This document shows positions 25,514 through 35,046 of a stretch of 40,771 bases of DNA, one piece after another. The notes under the pieces were generated by a model. That model was not told the DNA's origin, searched no databases, and saw nothing but the letters and a program-made list of their open reading frames with translations. The DNA lies in assembly GCF_001830555.1 (NCBI RefSeq), contig NZ_MIAM01000073.1, forward strand, positions 1 to 40,771. The letters are read 5' to 3'. Both the position numbers and the translations under genes were made by a program. This DNA comes from Sphingopyxis sp. RIFCSPHIGHO2_12_FULL_65_19. GTDB lineage: Bacteria > Pseudomonadota > Alphaproteobacteria > Sphingomonadales > Sphingomonadaceae. Numbering within the stretch: the first letter of the stretch is position 1; each line of letters begins with the position of its first letter.

Positions 25514-26361
25514 GCGCGCTCCTCCCGCTCGGGGGGCAGGCGGAACCAGCCGGTGATCATTGAACGAAGCTCGTTGACCGGCCCCGCGAGCAATACCATC
25601 GCCATATGGACGAGGAAGAAGGCGACAAGCGCGAAGGCGGTGATGAAATGGATCGAGCGTGCCGATTGCCGGCCACCGAAAATATCGAGCAGCCAGGGCC
25701 ACGCCGCATTCATCCCCGGCGACATCGTCAGGCCCGTTGCGATCATCAGCGGAAGCGCGACGAAAATCACCCCGATATAGCTGAGCTTTTGCAATATGCC
25801 GTAACGCGCCGCCGCCTCTCCGCGCGGAAAGCGCAGCCGCGCATGGTCCTTCACATCGCGCCAGATGTGGCGCGGCGACCATTCGGAACGGCGGACGTGC
25901 AGGTCCTTGCGCAGATGACCGCCGATCAGCGTCCACAGCATGTAAAGCGCCAGACCGATCGACAGCACCCATGCGAACAGCAGGTGCCAGCGCCGCCCGT
26001 CGGCGAGGCTATAACTGGTCGGGATGGTCGCCCAGCCCGGAAAGGCCCATGTCTTTTCCGCGCCGTCGGCATCCGTCCAGCGGCCAAGCACGCCGGTCGT
26101 GTCGACTTTCCAGTCGCCGACGCGCAGATAACCCGCATCGGCGGTCGACCCGATGACGAGCCAGGCGCGGTCGAAATTCGCGCCATATTCACCCCAGTAA
26201 AGCCGCGGGTGCGCGTTGAATATCATCAGCCCGCTCATCAGCAGGATAAGCAGGGTCGCGGCATTGACCCAATGCCAGACGCGGGTCGGCAGCCGGTGGC
26301 GATAGACGCGAACCGGCGGGGCGCTTGGGGAAGGAGCGACGGGAGTTTCAGCCTCGGCCAT
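25510..26361 (-). CDS. Cytochrome b561 / formate dehydrogenase gamma-type membrane subunit
   Basis: The 283-residue protein has four membrane helices (about 31-49, 123-147, 193-212, 238-260) with His22, His30, His126, His238 and His252 as haem-ligand candidates, as in Ni-hydrogenase/formate dehydrogenase type b cytochromes. A loop of about 70 residues lies between helices 1 and 2 (WGEYGANFDRAWL, WATIPTSYSLADG). It probably passes quinol electrons to the co-transcribed periplasmic molybdoenzyme. The frame also opens from a GTG at 26382, but ATG 26361 (MAEAETP) is preferred, with GGAG 12 nt upstream. Confidence 0.87.
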   Translation of the reverse strand: MAEAETPVAPSPSAPPVRVYRHRLPTRVWHWVNAATLLILLMSGLMIFNAHPRLYWGEYGANFDRAWLVIGSTADAGYLRVGDWKVDTTGVLGRWTDADGAEKTWAFPGWATIPTSYSLADGRRWHLLFAWVLSIGLALYMLWTLIGGHLRKDLHVRRSEWSPRHIWRDVKDHARLRFPRGEAAARYGILQKLSYIGVIFVALPLMIATGLTMSPGMNAAWPWLLDIFGGRQSARSIHFITAFALVAFFLVHMAMVLLAGPVNELRSMITGWFRLPPEREERA

Positions 26362-26391
26362 GGTCCCGGTTCGCTCCTTCACCGCGTTCGG

Positions 26392-28095
26392 TTACGCGAC
26401 GACCTTCGCCGCATATTCCTCGCGATACTGGGTCCGCAAGCCGACCTTGTCGATCTTTTCGCTGCCCAGCTTGGGCAGAGCGTCGCTCGACATCCAGATC
26501 TGGCACGGCACCTTGTAAGGCGCCAGCCGCGATCCGAGGAAGGCGGTCAGATCGTCGGCGGTCACGCTGCTGCCCGGCTTCATCCACACCACGGCGCCGA
26601 CGCACTCGCCCAGCCGCTCGTCGGGAAGGCCGAACACGGCGCATTCGTTCGTGTCCGGATGTTCATAGATCGCCGCTTCGACTTCCTGGCAGCTGATATT
26701 CTCGCCGCCGCGAATGATGATGTCCTTCTTGCGATCGACGATAAAAAGATACCCGTCTTCGTCGAGGTAGCCGAGGTCGCCCGAACGAAAATAGCCATTG
26801 TCGAAAAAGGCCGCCTTGGTCGCCGCCTCATTGTTCCAATAGCCCTCGAAATTGCACACCGACCGGATGCACACCTCGCCGACGCCGCCCTGTGCCACCG
26901 GATTGCCGTCATCGTCGAGGATCGCGAGATCGACGAGCGGCTTCGACGCGGGGCCGGTCGACATCGGCTTGGCGAGATAATTTTCATTGATGATGCCGCA
27001 ACCAACCGCATTGGTTTCGGTCAGGCCATAGCCGAGCAGAGGCTTGCCTTCCCCCATCTCGGTCGCGAGGCGCTTCACATGTTCCGGCGGACGCGGCGCG
27101 CCTCCCCCGGCATAGCTTTTGCAGGTCGACAGGTCGTAATTCTTGCGGTTCGGGTGGATCAGGATTTCATAGCTCATCAGCGGTACGCCGACAAAATAAT
27201 TGCATTGTTCGTCCTGGATCAGCCGCATCGCTTCTTCCGCATTCCATTTGGGCATCAGCACCAGTTTGCGCCCCAGCGCAAAGCTTTGCAGGAACACCGG
27301 GATTTCGGCGGTGACGTGGAACAGCGGGGTACAGATCAGCGTTGCCGGCTGGATGTCCGACATCTGCCCATCCTCGGTCAAGAGATGCACGATGCTGGCG
27401 GTCTGCGTGACATAGTTGAAGATCGCCTGGCACACCGCTTCGTGCCGCGAATAGGCGCCCTTCGACTGACCCGTGGAGCCGGAGGTGAAAAGGATCGTCG
27501 CCAGATCCTGCCCGGTCAGTGTCGGCAAAACCGTGTCGGCGCCGCCTTTATCCGCAATCGGGGCGATCGCCTCTCCGATCGGGCGGGTGATGTCGAGCGT
27601 GACGACCTTTGCATCATGCGCAATGCCGTCGAGCCGCGCGGCGCGCTGGACGTCGGCGATCACCAGCTTCGCTTCGCTGTCCGCGATGCCAGCCGCAAGC
27701 TCGCCACCCTGCCACCAGCCGTTGAGCAAGGTCGCGCATCCGCCCGCCATCAATATGCCGATATAGGTCACGCACCATGCGTTGGCGTTTCGCATCGCAA
27801 GCCCGACACGGTCGCCGCGCTGGACGCCATAGCCGTCGACCAGCCCCGCCGCGACCTGCCGCGCCGCGACATAGACCTGTTTGAACGAAAGCCGCTCCTC
27901 ACCCTCGACGAGGAAGGTCGCGTCGCCATGCTGCGCAGCAAAGAATGCAACATAATCAGCCAGATTCGTTGGCGCGTTGGCAATGAAGGGAAGCTGCTGA
28001 CCGAAGCGTTCGACGGACCCGATCTGGATCGGCCCGCCCGGTCCGGTGATCAGATTATAGGCGGCTTCCAGGCGCAAATCGAGCGCTGATGGCAT
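26392..28095 (-). CDS. Acyl-CoA synthetase / AMP-dependent ligase
   Basis: The 567-residue ANL-superfamily enzyme activates a carboxylic acid as acyl-AMP and then acyl-CoA. The P-loop [10 protein letters not shown] is at 204-213 and GYGLTETNA at about 355-363. [20 protein letters not shown] has the ribose-binding Asp and hinge, RGGENIS starts the C-terminal domain, and [11 protein letters not shown] holds the adenylation Lys547. The acid substrate is unknown; the general form suits medium- or long-chain acids. It precedes the cytochrome b gene by 30 bp on the same strand and is divergent from lgt. Confidence 0.92.
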   Translation of the reverse strand: MPSALDLRLEAAYNLITGPGGPIQIGSVERFGQQLPFIANAPTNLADYVAFFAAQHGDATFLVEGEERLSFKQVYVAARQVAAGLVDGYGVQRGDRVGLAMRNANAWCVTYIGILMAGGCATLLNGWWQGGELAAGIADSEAKLVIADVQRAARLDGIAHDAKVVTLDITRPIGEAIAPIADKGGADTVLPTLTGQDLATILFTSGSTGQSKGAYSRHEAVCQAIFNYVTQTASIVHLLTEDGQMSDIQPATLICTPLFHVTAEIPVFLQSFALGRKLVLMPKWNAEEAMRLIQDEQCNYFVGVPLMSYEILIHPNRKNYDLSTCKSYAGGGAPRPPEHVKRLATEMGEGKPLLGYGLTETNAVGCGIINENYLAKPMSTGPASKPLVDLAILDDDGNPVAQGGVGEVCIRSVCNFEGYWNNEAATKAAFFDNGYFRSGDLGYLDEDGYLFIVDRKKDIIIRGGENISCQEVEAAIYEHPDTNECAVFGLPDERLGECVGAVVWMKPGSSVTADDLTAFLGSRLAPYKVPCQIWMSSDALPKLGSEKIDKVGLRTQYREEYAAKVVA

Positions 28096-28172
28096 CTTTC
28101 ATCTCTCCTCTTGGTCTCGCTCGCCTTACCCCTTATGGGGAGGCCTCTCCTGGGGAAGGACAGCGCGACTAT

Positions 28173-29048
28173 ATGTTTCTTTTTGCAACCTTAGCCGAAG
28201 CAACGCAATATGTGAACTTCAACGAGCTGATGGGCCAGAACAGCGAAGTCGCGTTCAGCGTCTTCGGTCTGCCGATCCGCTGGTATGCACTCGCCTATCT
28301 CGCCGGCATTTTTGTCGGTTACTGGTATTTGCTGAAGCTGATCGCGCAGCCCGGTGCCCCGATGGCGCGGCGCCACGCCGACGACATGATCTTCTACGCG
28401 ATGCTGGGGATCATCCTCGGCGGCCGCCTCGGCTATGTCCTGTTCTATAATCTTGGCAATTATATCCAGAAGCCGCTCGAAATCTTCAAATTGTGGGACG
28501 GCGGCATGTCGTTGCACGGCGGGGTGGTCGGGGTGCTGATCGCAATCTGGTATGTGACGAAAAAGGACAGGCTCAGCTTCCTGCGCTTTTGCGACTATGT
28601 CGCCTGCGTCGTGCCGTTCGGCCTCTTCTTCGGCCGCCTTGCCAATTTCGTGAACGGCGAACTGTGGGGGCGCGCGACGACGGTTCCCTGGGCGATCATC
28701 TTTCCGGATAGCGGCACGATGGACCCGCGCCACCCCAGCCAGCTTTACGAAGCAGGCCTGGAAGGGATTGTGATGATGGCGATCCTGGCCTTCTTCTTCT
28801 GGCGCACCGACGCGCGCTACAAGCCGGGCTTCCTGTTCGGCATGGCCGCGATCATCTACGGCCTCAGCCGCTTTGCGGTCGAGTTCGTGCGCGAACCCGA
28901 TGTCCAGCTCGGCACCCTGTCGTGGGGCCTCACCATGGGCCAGACGTTGACCGTGCCGATGCTGCTGATCGGTGTCTGGCTCGTCGTCACCGCCAAGGGC
29001 CGCCGCCAGCGGGTGGAGCCGGTCGCCGGAATCGACAGCGTTGCGTGA
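28173..29048 (+). CDS. lgt: Prolipoprotein diacylglyceryl transferase
   Basis: Lgt moves diacylglycerol from phosphatidylglycerol to the lipobox Cys of prolipoproteins in the inner membrane. The 291-residue polytopic protein has [20 protein letters not shown] with His115 (E. coli His103), the signature [15 protein letters not shown] with Arg155 and Glu163, and HPSQLYEA. The frame opens earlier (28089) across the promoter region of the divergent ligase. The ATG at 28173 is chosen because the family N-terminus and first helix follow it, but no clear ribosome-binding site decides it. It leads a four-gene overlapping operon. Confidence 0.96.
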   Translation: MFLFATLAEATQYVNFNELMGQNSEVAFSVFGLPIRWYALAYLAGIFVGYWYLLKLIAQPGAPMARRHADDMIFYAMLGIILGGRLGYVLFYNLGNYIQKPLEIFKLWDGGMSLHGGVVGVLIAIWYVTKKDRLSFLRFCDYVACVVPFGLFFGRLANFVNGELWGRATTVPWAIIFPDSGTMDPRHPSQLYEAGLEGIVMMAILAFFFWRTDARYKPGFLFGMAAIIYGLSRFAVEFVREPDVQLGTLSWGLTMGQTLTVPMLLIGVWLVVTAKGRRQRVEPVAGIDSVA

Positions 29049-30105
29049 CGGGCCGCCGCGCCCTGAGCAGCTGATCGGCGCCATCGCCGCCGCGCGGGCG
29101 ATGACCGTCGCCGACTATATGGCCGCGGCGAACGCCCATTATTATGCCACCCGCGACCCGCTCGGCGCGGCGGGCGATTTCACCACCGCGCCCGAAATCA
29201 GCCAGATGTTCGGCGAAATGGTCGGCATCTGGATCGCCGATATGTGGCAGCGCGCGGGCAATCCCGCCTTTCGCTATGTCGAGCTCGGCCCCGGCCGCGG
29301 CACGCTGGCGGTCGATGCGCTGCGGGTGATGACGCGCTTTGGCTGCGCACCCGTGGGCGTCGACTTCGTCGAGACGAGCCCGGCACTGCGCGCGGCACAG
29401 CATGCGCGCGTGCCCGCGGCCGAGCACCACGACGAGATCGACGCGCTGCCGGGCGACGCGCCGCTGATCATCGTCGCGAACGAATTTTTCGACGCGCTGC
29501 CGATCCACCAATATGTCCGTGTCGCCGGCGGGTGGCGCGAACGCATGGTCGAGCGCCGCGACGGTGCCTTCGCGCCGATCGCGGGCGATGCGCCCGCCGA
29601 CGACGCGATCCCCGCTGCGCTGCGCAGCAAGCCCGAAGGCACGATCGTCGAAACCACCCCCGTCTCCGCGGTCATCATGCAACGCTGCGCCTTTCGCCTC
29701 GCCCGGCAGGGCGGCGCGATGCTCGCGATCGACTATGGCTATGCGGGGCCCGCCGCGGGCGACACGTTGCAGGCGGTCAGGGCGCACCGCTTCGCCCCGC
29801 CCTTTGCCGATCCGGGCGAGGTCGACCTGACCGCGCATGTCGACTTCACTACGCTGGCCGACGCGGCCCATAACGCCGGGGTGACCGTCAGCGCGCTCGC
29901 GGCGCAGGGCGACTGGCTGCGGCGGCTGGGAATCGATGCGCGACTGGCGTCGCTCCAGGCAGCGGCGCCCGCGCGTGCCGCCGAACTCAAAGGCCAGCGC
30001 GACCGTCTGGTCACGCCGCAAGCCATGGGCGACTTGTTCAAGGTGATGGCCTTCACCGCGCCAGGCTGGCCGACCCCCACCGGATTTTCAGGAGACGCCG
30101 CATGA
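29041..30105 (+). CDS. MidA/NDUFAF7-family SAM-dependent methyltransferase
   Basis: The 354-residue protein belongs to the MidA group (SAM-dependent MT, formerly DUF185). [15 protein letters not shown] (45-59) is the group signature, [11 protein letters not shown] is SAM motif I (80-89), and [14 protein letters not shown] follows. Mitochondrial NDUFAF7 methylates an arginine of a complex I subunit; the bacterial substrate is unknown. No ATG precedes the conserved [17 protein letters not shown] region, so a TTG at 29041, overlapping the lgt stop by 8 bp, is proposed. ATG 29101 would cut conserved residues. Its stop overlaps the acetyltransferase ATG by 4 bp. Confidence 0.87.
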   Translation: MRDGPPRPEQLIGAIAAARAMTVADYMAAANAHYYATRDPLGAAGDFTTAPEISQMFGEMVGIWIADMWQRAGNPAFRYVELGPGRGTLAVDALRVMTRFGCAPVGVDFVETSPALRAAQHARVPAAEHHDEIDALPGDAPLIIVANEFFDALPIHQYVRVAGGWRERMVERRDGAFAPIAGDAPADDAIPAALRSKPEGTIVETTPVSAVIMQRCAFRLARQGGAMLAIDYGYAGPAAGDTLQAVRAHRFAPPFADPGEVDLTAHVDFTTLADAAHNAGVTVSALAAQGDWLRRLGIDARLASLQAAAPARAAELKGQRDRLVTPQAMGDLFKVMAFTAPGWPTPTGFSGDAA

Positions 30106-30620
30106 CCGACATCCAATTGGCAACGCCGGAGGATGCCGGCGCGATCGCTGCCTTTGCCGAACGCTCGTTCAGACATACTTTCGGCCACATCTATGCCCCC
30201 GCCGATCTTGCGCTTTTTCTGGCAAGCTGGAATCCGCCCGATCGCGTTCGTGCGCAGATCGCGAGTGAAGAGCATGACATCGCGCTGGCCCGCGACGCGG
30301 CAGGCGCGATCCTTGGCTATATCAAGATGGGCCCGCTCGATTTCGACCTGCCCGACGATCAACCCACAGACGGCGCCGTCGAACTTCACCAGCTTTATGT
30401 TGCCGAAGCCGCCAAGGGCACCGGCGTCGCAGCCGCCTTGATGGACTGGGGTATCGCCTGGGCGCGGACGCGCGCCTCGATCCTCTACCTCAGCGTCTTT
30501 ACCGAAAATGACCGCGCGCAGGCTTTCTACCGCCGCTATGGTTTCTACGACGTCGGGCGAAACGCTTTCCGGGTCGGCAATCATATCGACGAGGACCGCT
30601 TTTTCAGGCTCGACTTGTGA
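30102..30620 (+). CDS. GNAT family N-acetyltransferase
   Basis: The 172-residue protein has the GNAT acetyl-CoA motif A, HQLYVAEAAKGTGVAAALM, with the pyrophosphate loop at about residues 104-110. The later AFYRRYGFYDVG has Tyr143, the common general-acid position. N136 in TENDRAQAF is also family-like. The acetyl acceptor is unknown; the overall shape resembles the PaiA or spermidine-type group. Its ATG overlaps the MidA stop (ATGA) and its own TGA overlaps the GTG start of pgeF, so it is translated as part of the operon. Confidence 0.87.
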   Translation: MTDIQLATPEDAGAIAAFAERSFRHTFGHIYAPADLALFLASWNPPDRVRAQIASEEHDIALARDAAGAILGYIKMGPLDFDLPDDQPTDGAVELHQLYVAEAAKGTGVAAALMDWGIAWARTRASILYLSVFTENDRAQAFYRRYGFYDVGRNAFRVGNHIDEDRFFRLDL

Positions 30621-31381
30621 CCGCGCCGTTCGTCACCGCTCTGCCGCTGCACGGCGTCCCCCACGGCTTCTTCGGCCGCCGCGGCGGCGTGTCTGCGGGC
30701 GAACTCGCGTCGCTGAACTGTGGCCTTGGCTCGAACGACGACCGTGCGCTGATCGACGAGAACCGTCGGCGCGTGGCCGACGCGGTGCTGCCGGGCGCGA
30801 CGCTGACCGGCGCCTATCAGGTCCACGGCAATCGCTGCGTGATCGTCGATGGCGATACCGATCTTGCCGCGCGGCCAGAGGCGGATGCGCTGGCGACGCG
30901 CACGCCGGACATATTGCTCGGCATCCTGACCGCCGACTGCGTGCCGGTGCTGTTCGCCGACCGCACGGCCGGTGTTGTCGGCGCCGCTCATGCGGGGTGG
31001 AAAGGTGCGATCGCCGGGGTCACCGACGCAACGCTGGACGCGATGGAAAGCCTCGGCGCGAGCCGCGAGAACATCGCCGCTGCGATCGGTCCGTGCATCG
31101 GCCGCGCATCTTACGAGGTCGACGACGGCTTCGTCGCGACCTTCCTCGCCGACGATCCCGCAAACGAGCGCTTCTTCGCCGCGGGCAAGCCCGGCCACGC
31201 GATGTTCGATATCGCGGCTTATGTCGCGGCGCGGCTCGCCACGGCGGGCCTGACGCGAATTGCCATCGGCGGACAGGACACCTATGCCGAAACCGAAGAT
31301 TATTTCAGCTATCGCCGCGCGTGCCACAAAGGGGAAAATTCCTATGGCCGCCAATTGTCGGTGATCGGGTTGGCAAAATAG
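30617..31381 (+). CDS. pgeF: Multicopper polyphenol oxidase / purine nucleoside phosphorylase family (YfiH, laccase domain)
   Basis: The 254-residue protein has the YfiH-family metal triad: His70 in YQVHGN, Cys108 in TADCVPVLF and His125 in AAHAGWKG, plus GPCIGRASYEV and SYRRACHKGENSYGRQ at the end. Family members have been described as purine nucleoside phosphorylases with adenosine deaminase side activity and, as PgeF, as editors of peptidoglycan that remove wrongly placed Ser. Placement after lgt fits an envelope-linked role. The start is GTG 30617, overlapping the previous stop as GTGA. Confidence 0.9.
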   Translation: MTAPFVTALPLHGVPHGFFGRRGGVSAGELASLNCGLGSNDDRALIDENRRRVADAVLPGATLTGAYQVHGNRCVIVDGDTDLAARPEADALATRTPDILLGILTADCVPVLFADRTAGVVGAAHAGWKGAIAGVTDATLDAMESLGASRENIAAAIGPCIGRASYEVDDGFVATFLADDPANERFFAAGKPGHAMFDIAAYVAARLATAGLTRIAIGGQDTYAETEDYFSYRRACHKGENSYGRQLSVIGLAK

Positions 31382-31396
31382 CCCACATCCAATAGC

Positions 31397-31424
31397 CGTC
31401 ATCCCGGTCTTCGCCGAGATGACG
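31397..31424. repeat. Palindromic intergenic repeat
   Basis: CGTCATC (31397-31403) pairs with GATGACG (31418-31424), and inner CGG/CCG extends the stem past one C-A mismatch. The form CGTCATCCCGG...GATGACG resembles a repeat found between genes in many alphaproteobacteria. It sits 15 bp after pgeF and may be a transcript end. Confidence 0.5.
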
Positions 31425-31452
31425 AGATAAGAGAGATGGGACAGGGGGAGCA

Positions 31453-32859
31453 ATGACAAGGACGCGCTGGTTGGGTTTGATCGGCGGCCTCGTCGTTTTT
31501 TGCACCATGCTGCTCCTCCCTGCCCCGGCGGGCATGGAACTTACCGCCTGGCATGTCGCGGCGCTCACCCTGTTGATGGCGATCTGGTGGATGACCGAGG
31601 CGCTGCCCCTTACCGTCACCGCGCTGCTCCCTTTCCTCACCGTCCCCGCCTTCGGGGTGATGGACGCCAATGCCATCGCCAAGGAATATTATTCGCCTAT
31701 CCTTTTCCTGATCCTCGGCGGCGCCTTCCTTGCCCTTGCGATCGAGCGCGTCGGCCTGCACCGGCGCCTTGCCCTCGCGTTGCTGAAACGCGCCTCGCCG
31801 ACCGCACCGGGCCTGCTCTTTGCCTTCATGGCGGCGACGGCGCTGCTCAGCATGTTCATCTCGAACACCTCGACGACGCTCATCATGATCCCGATCGCGC
31901 TCGCCGTTGTGCGCGCGGGCGGCGTGCAGGAGGGTGAAACGACCGGCTTTGCAGGCGCGGTGATGATGGGCATCGCCTTTGCCGCGTCGATCGGCGGGCT
32001 CGGCACGCTCGTCGGCAGCCCCACCAATGCGATTGCCGCGGGGCTGATCGAAAAGGCGCTGGGCTTGCGCATTTCCTTCCTCGACTGGATGATCTACGGC
32101 GTCCCCGTTGTGCTGCTTGCCACCCCCGCCGCGATGTTTGTCGTCGCGCGCGTCCAGTGCTTGTCGACCCACCCCTTCGATGGCGAAGGCGCCGCTGCGG
32201 CGCTTGGCAATCAGGCGATATGGTCGACCGCCGAACGCCGTGTCGTTCCCGTTTTCCTGCTCGTCCTGATCGCCTGGATCGCGCAGCCGTGGCTTGAACC
32301 CTTCCTGCCCGACGGCGCATTGACCGATGGCACCATTGCGGTCGCCGGCAGCCTCCTCCTGTTCGTCCTGCCCGACGGCACCGGCCGGCCGCTGCTGGTC
32401 TGGAAAGAAGCCGACCGCGCGCCATGGGGCGTGATCATGATGTTCGGCGGCGGCCTTGCGCTCGCCGCCGCGATTACCGCGAGCGGGCTTGCCGCGTGGC
32501 TGGGCGCGGTGCTCGCGCCGCTCGGCGACATACCGACGATCCTGCTCGCCGCAATCATCGTCGCCCTCACCATCCTCATCACCGAATTTGCGAGCAATGT
32601 CGCGACCGCCAGCGGTATCATGCCCGTGCTCGCGGCGCTGATCGCGGCGACGGGCGCGGACCCGATCCTGCTCGCGCTGCCCGTCGCGATGGCGGCAAGC
32701 TGGGGCTTCATGCTGCCGTCGGGCACCGGGCCCAATGCGCTCGCCTGGGCGACCGGGCATATCGCGCTACCGCGCATCTTGAAGGCGGGATTTGCGCTCG
32801 ACATCATCGGCGTGCCGCTGTTGATCGGTGTTGTCTGGGCGATCGCCGCGATCGCCTGA
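31453..32859 (+). CDS. SLC13 / DASS family anion transporter
   Basis: The 468-residue inner-membrane protein has the two repeat motifs of the divalent anion:Na+ symporter family. FISNTSTTLIMIPI (with the SNT sodium/carboxylate site) is in the first half and FASNVATASGIMPVLA in the second; GSPTNAI and PSGTGPNALAWATG complete the pattern. It probably takes up a di- or tricarboxylate (succinate, malate, citrate) or sulfate; carboxylate is more likely from the SNT/SNV pattern. GGGGGAG just before the ATG sets the start. The trans-sulfuration gene follows 70 bp later with its own promoter-like region. Confidence 0.92.
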   Translation: MTRTRWLGLIGGLVVFCTMLLLPAPAGMELTAWHVAALTLLMAIWWMTEALPLTVTALLPFLTVPAFGVMDANAIAKEYYSPILFLILGGAFLALAIERVGLHRRLALALLKRASPTAPGLLFAFMAATALLSMFISNTSTTLIMIPIALAVVRAGGVQEGETTGFAGAVMMGIAFAASIGGLGTLVGSPTNAIAAGLIEKALGLRISFLDWMIYGVPVVLLATPAAMFVVARVQCLSTHPFDGEGAAAALGNQAIWSTAERRVVPVFLLVLIAWIAQPWLEPFLPDGALTDGTIAVAGSLLLFVLPDGTGRPLLVWKEADRAPWGVIMMFGGGLALAAAITASGLAAWLGAVLAPLGDIPTILLAAIIVALTILITEFASNVATASGIMPVLAALIAATGADPILLALPVAMAASWGFMLPSGTGPNALAWATGHIALPRILKAGFALDIIGVPLLIGVVWAIAAIA

Positions 32860-32872
32860 TCCCGCGCAATAT

Positions 32873-32902
32873 AGTTTCAAACGAAACTTATCGCGGTATA
32901 AG
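32873..32902 (+). promoter_or_regulatory. Inverted repeat in the promoter region of the trans-sulfuration gene
   Basis: AGTTTC-aaac-GAAACT (32873-32888) is a perfect 6-bp inverted repeat. It overlaps a poor -35-like TTTCAA (32875-32880), 16 nt before a -10-like TATAAG (32897-32902). The ATG is at 32930. It could be an operator for a regulator of sulfur metabolism; the regulator is unknown. Confidence 0.4.
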
Positions 32903-32929
32903 GGCCGCAACATCATCAGGAGCAGTTTC

Positions 32930-34222
32930 ATGGCCATGCGCGGCAAACCCAAGACGAATATCCGGAAAATCGGCGATCGCGAGCTCAGCCCCGCCACGCT
33001 GATGATGGGGCTCGGCTATGACCCGGTGCTCTCCGAAGGGTCGCTGAAGCCGCCGATCTTCCTGACCTCGACCTTTGCGTTTGAAAGCGCCGCCGCGGGC
33101 AAGCGCTTCTTTGAACATATCACGGGCAAGCGCGAGGGGCCTGCCGACGGCCTCGTCTATTCGCGCTTCAACGGCCCGAATCAGGAAATCCTGGAGGACC
33201 GCCTGGCCGTCTGGGACGGCGCCGACGACAGCCTGGTCTTTTCGAGCGGGATGTCGGCGATCGCGACCCTGCTTCTCGCGCTGGTGAGTCAGAACGACGT
33301 GATCGTCCACTCCGGCCCGCTCTATGCCGCGACCGAATCGCTGATCGCGCGCATCCTGTCGCGCTTCGGGGTCAGCTTCGTCGACTTCCCCGCGGGGGCG
33401 ACGCGCGAGGAAATCGACGCGATCCTCGCCCGCGCCAAGACACTCGCCGAAGACAAGGGCGGCAAGGTCGCGCTCGTCTATCTGGAAAGCCCGGCGAACC
33501 CGACCAACGCGCTCGTCGATGTCGAAGCCGTGCGGGCCGCGCGCGACGCCGCATTCCCTGGCGACCAAAAGCCCGCGATTGCCATCGACAACACCTTCCT
33601 CGGCCCGCTGTGGCAAAAGCCGCTGAAACAGGGCGCCGAACTCGTCGTCTACAGCCTCACCAAATATGCGGGCGGCCATTCGGACCTCGTCGCGGGCGGC
33701 GTGTCGGGCGACCAGCATCTGCTCAACATCATCCGCCCGATGCGCAACACGATCGGCACGATCTGCGACCCCAACACCGCGTGGATGCTGCTCCGCAGCC
33801 TCGAAACGCTCGAACTCAGGATGACCCGTGCGGGCGAAAATGCGCTGAAGGTCTGCACCTTCCTGCGCGACCATCCCAAGGTCGATGGCCTCGGCTATCT
33901 CGGTTTCATCAGCGATGCGCGCCAGAAGGACATTTTCGACCGCCATTGCACCGGCGCGGGATCGACCTTTTCGCTGTTCATCAAGGGCGGCGAGGAGGAA
34001 AGCTTTCGTTTCCTCGACGCCTTGAAGATCGCCAAGCTTGCGGTCAGCCTCGGCGGCACCGAAACGCTCGCCAGCCATCCCGCGGCGATGACGCACCTGT
34101 CGGTGCCCGAAGAGCGCAAGAAGGCGCTCGGCATCACCGACAATCTGGTGCGCGTGTCGATCGGCATCGAAGACCCCGAGGATCTGATCGCCGACTTCGC
34201 GCAGGCACTGGACGCGGTTTAA
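32930..34222 (+). CDS. Cystathionine gamma-synthase / trans-sulfuration family PLP enzyme
   Basis: The 430-residue Cys/Met-metabolism PLP enzyme has PPIFLTSTFAF and YSRFNGPNQEILEDRLA (Tyr77), SSGMSAIATLLLA, YLESPANPTN, AIDNTFLGP and VVYSLTKYAGGHSDLVAG with Schiff-base Lys245. These place it with cystathionine gamma-synthase, cystathionine beta- and gamma-lyases and methionine gamma-lyase, which cannot be told apart by eye. The extended inserts (GKRFFEHITGKREGPADG) suit the long cystathionine gamma-synthase-like group seen in alphaproteobacteria. AGGAG 8 nt before ATG 32930 sets the start. The stop shares TTAA (34219-34222) with the converging HAD gene. Confidence 0.9.
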   Translation: MAMRGKPKTNIRKIGDRELSPATLMMGLGYDPVLSEGSLKPPIFLTSTFAFESAAAGKRFFEHITGKREGPADGLVYSRFNGPNQEILEDRLAVWDGADDSLVFSSGMSAIATLLLALVSQNDVIVHSGPLYAATESLIARILSRFGVSFVDFPAGATREEIDAILARAKTLAEDKGGKVALVYLESPANPTNALVDVEAVRAARDAAFPGDQKPAIAIDNTFLGPLWQKPLKQGAELVVYSLTKYAGGHSDLVAGGVSGDQHLLNIIRPMRNTIGTICDPNTAWMLLRSLETLELRMTRAGENALKVCTFLRDHPKVDGLGYLGFISDARQKDIFDRHCTGAGSTFSLFIKGGEEESFRFLDALKIAKLAVSLGGTETLASHPAAMTHLSVPEERKKALGITDNLVRVSIGIEDPEDLIADFAQALDAV

Positions 34223-34944
34223 CGACCGCGGCGCGTCCGCCAGTCGACGACCTGCCAGCCCATTTGCGGCGCGAGCAATTTCAGCTTGCGCGATGGCGTG
34301 GTCGCGACCGCCTCGTCGGCGAAATGCAGCATCGGATGGTCGGAGACATGGTCCGAATAGGCGCGGACATGCACCGCTTCGCGCGTGATGTCGTTCGCCG
34401 CCAGCCAGTCCGAAATGCGCGCGAACTTCGCGTCGCCATAACAATTGTCGCCCGCCAGCCGCGCGTGGATATGGTCGGCGCCGTCGGGTTCGTCGAGCTG
34501 CGTCGCGAGGACATCGTCCATGCCCAGCCGCGCGGCGATCGCGTCGACATAGAGGTGGAAGGAAGCGGTCGCCAGCAGCAGCCGGTATCCCGCCTCGCGA
34601 TCGGCCGCGATCTGGGCGAGCGCGGCGGGGTGTAGCCCGCGCGCGACCACCTTGTCGGCATAGCTTTCGGCAAGCGGCAGGATTTCGGTCCGGCGAAAGC
34701 GTTTTCCGACCAGCAGCCGGAGGTTGATGGCCTTCAACCGCGCCCGGTCGATCAGGCGCAGCGAATAGGCGGCGGCGGCCAGCGCGACCAGCGGCAACAA
34801 CAACAATCGCCATTGTTGGCGCCGCTGCGCAACATGCATGAGGAAACCGCTGTAAGTCCCTGACCGCGTGATCGTCCGGTCCATGTCGTACATCGCGACA
34901 CGATGGGCATAGTCGGGGATCGGAACGGCGGTCGGGTCTTCCAT
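34219..34944 (-). CDS. HAD-IB family hydrolase (phosphoserine phosphatase-like)
   Basis: The 241-residue protein has the HAD nucleophile motif MYDMDRTIT with Asp20 and Asp22 (DxDxT). LLLATASFHLYV is motif II with its Ser/Thr, GDAKFARI is the motif III Lys, and YSDHVSDHPML is the motif IV acidic pair. A hydrophobic stretch (about 46-63) may be a cap helix or a membrane contact. HAD-IB relatives are phosphoserine and small-molecule phosphatases; the substrate is unknown. The ATG at 34944 starts MEDPTAV. It is divergent from the Mla-type operon with a 102-bp spacer, so a link to phospholipid metabolism is possible but unproven. Confidence 0.86.
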   Translation of the reverse strand: MEDPTAVPIPDYAHRVAMYDMDRTITRSGTYSGFLMHVAQRRQQWRLLLLPLVALAAAAYSLRLIDRARLKAINLRLLVGKRFRRTEILPLAESYADKVVARGLHPAALAQIAADREAGYRLLLATASFHLYVDAIAARLGMDDVLATQLDEPDGADHIHARLAGDNCYGDAKFARISDWLAANDITREAVHVRAYSDHVSDHPMLHFADEAVATTPSRKLKLLAPQMGWQVVDWRTRRGR

Positions 34945-35046
34945 CCCCCACCCATAGTGTCGGCCTGCACGGCGGCCAAGGGCCGCGATGCCCGGCCATG
35001 GATTCGCTTGCCGTCGCGGGGCAAATAATACAATGTCCTCCGCACG

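Noticed and set aside
25606-28089. An 827-codon open frame on the plus strand opposite the cytochrome b and acyl-CoA synthetase genes
   Set aside because: It is antisense to two clear gene families, has low-complexity Arg/Asp/His-rich composition and no domain; long antisense frames are expected at this GC content.
32860-32929. SAM-II or other SAM riboswitch before the trans-sulfuration gene
   Set aside because: The spacer is 70 bp and shows only the AGTTTC inverted repeat; no SAM-II core or pseudoknot pattern was recognised.
32888-34999. A 703-codon minus-strand frame covering the trans-sulfuration gene and the HAD region
   Set aside because: It is antisense to a well-supported PLP enzyme and has no recognisable motif.
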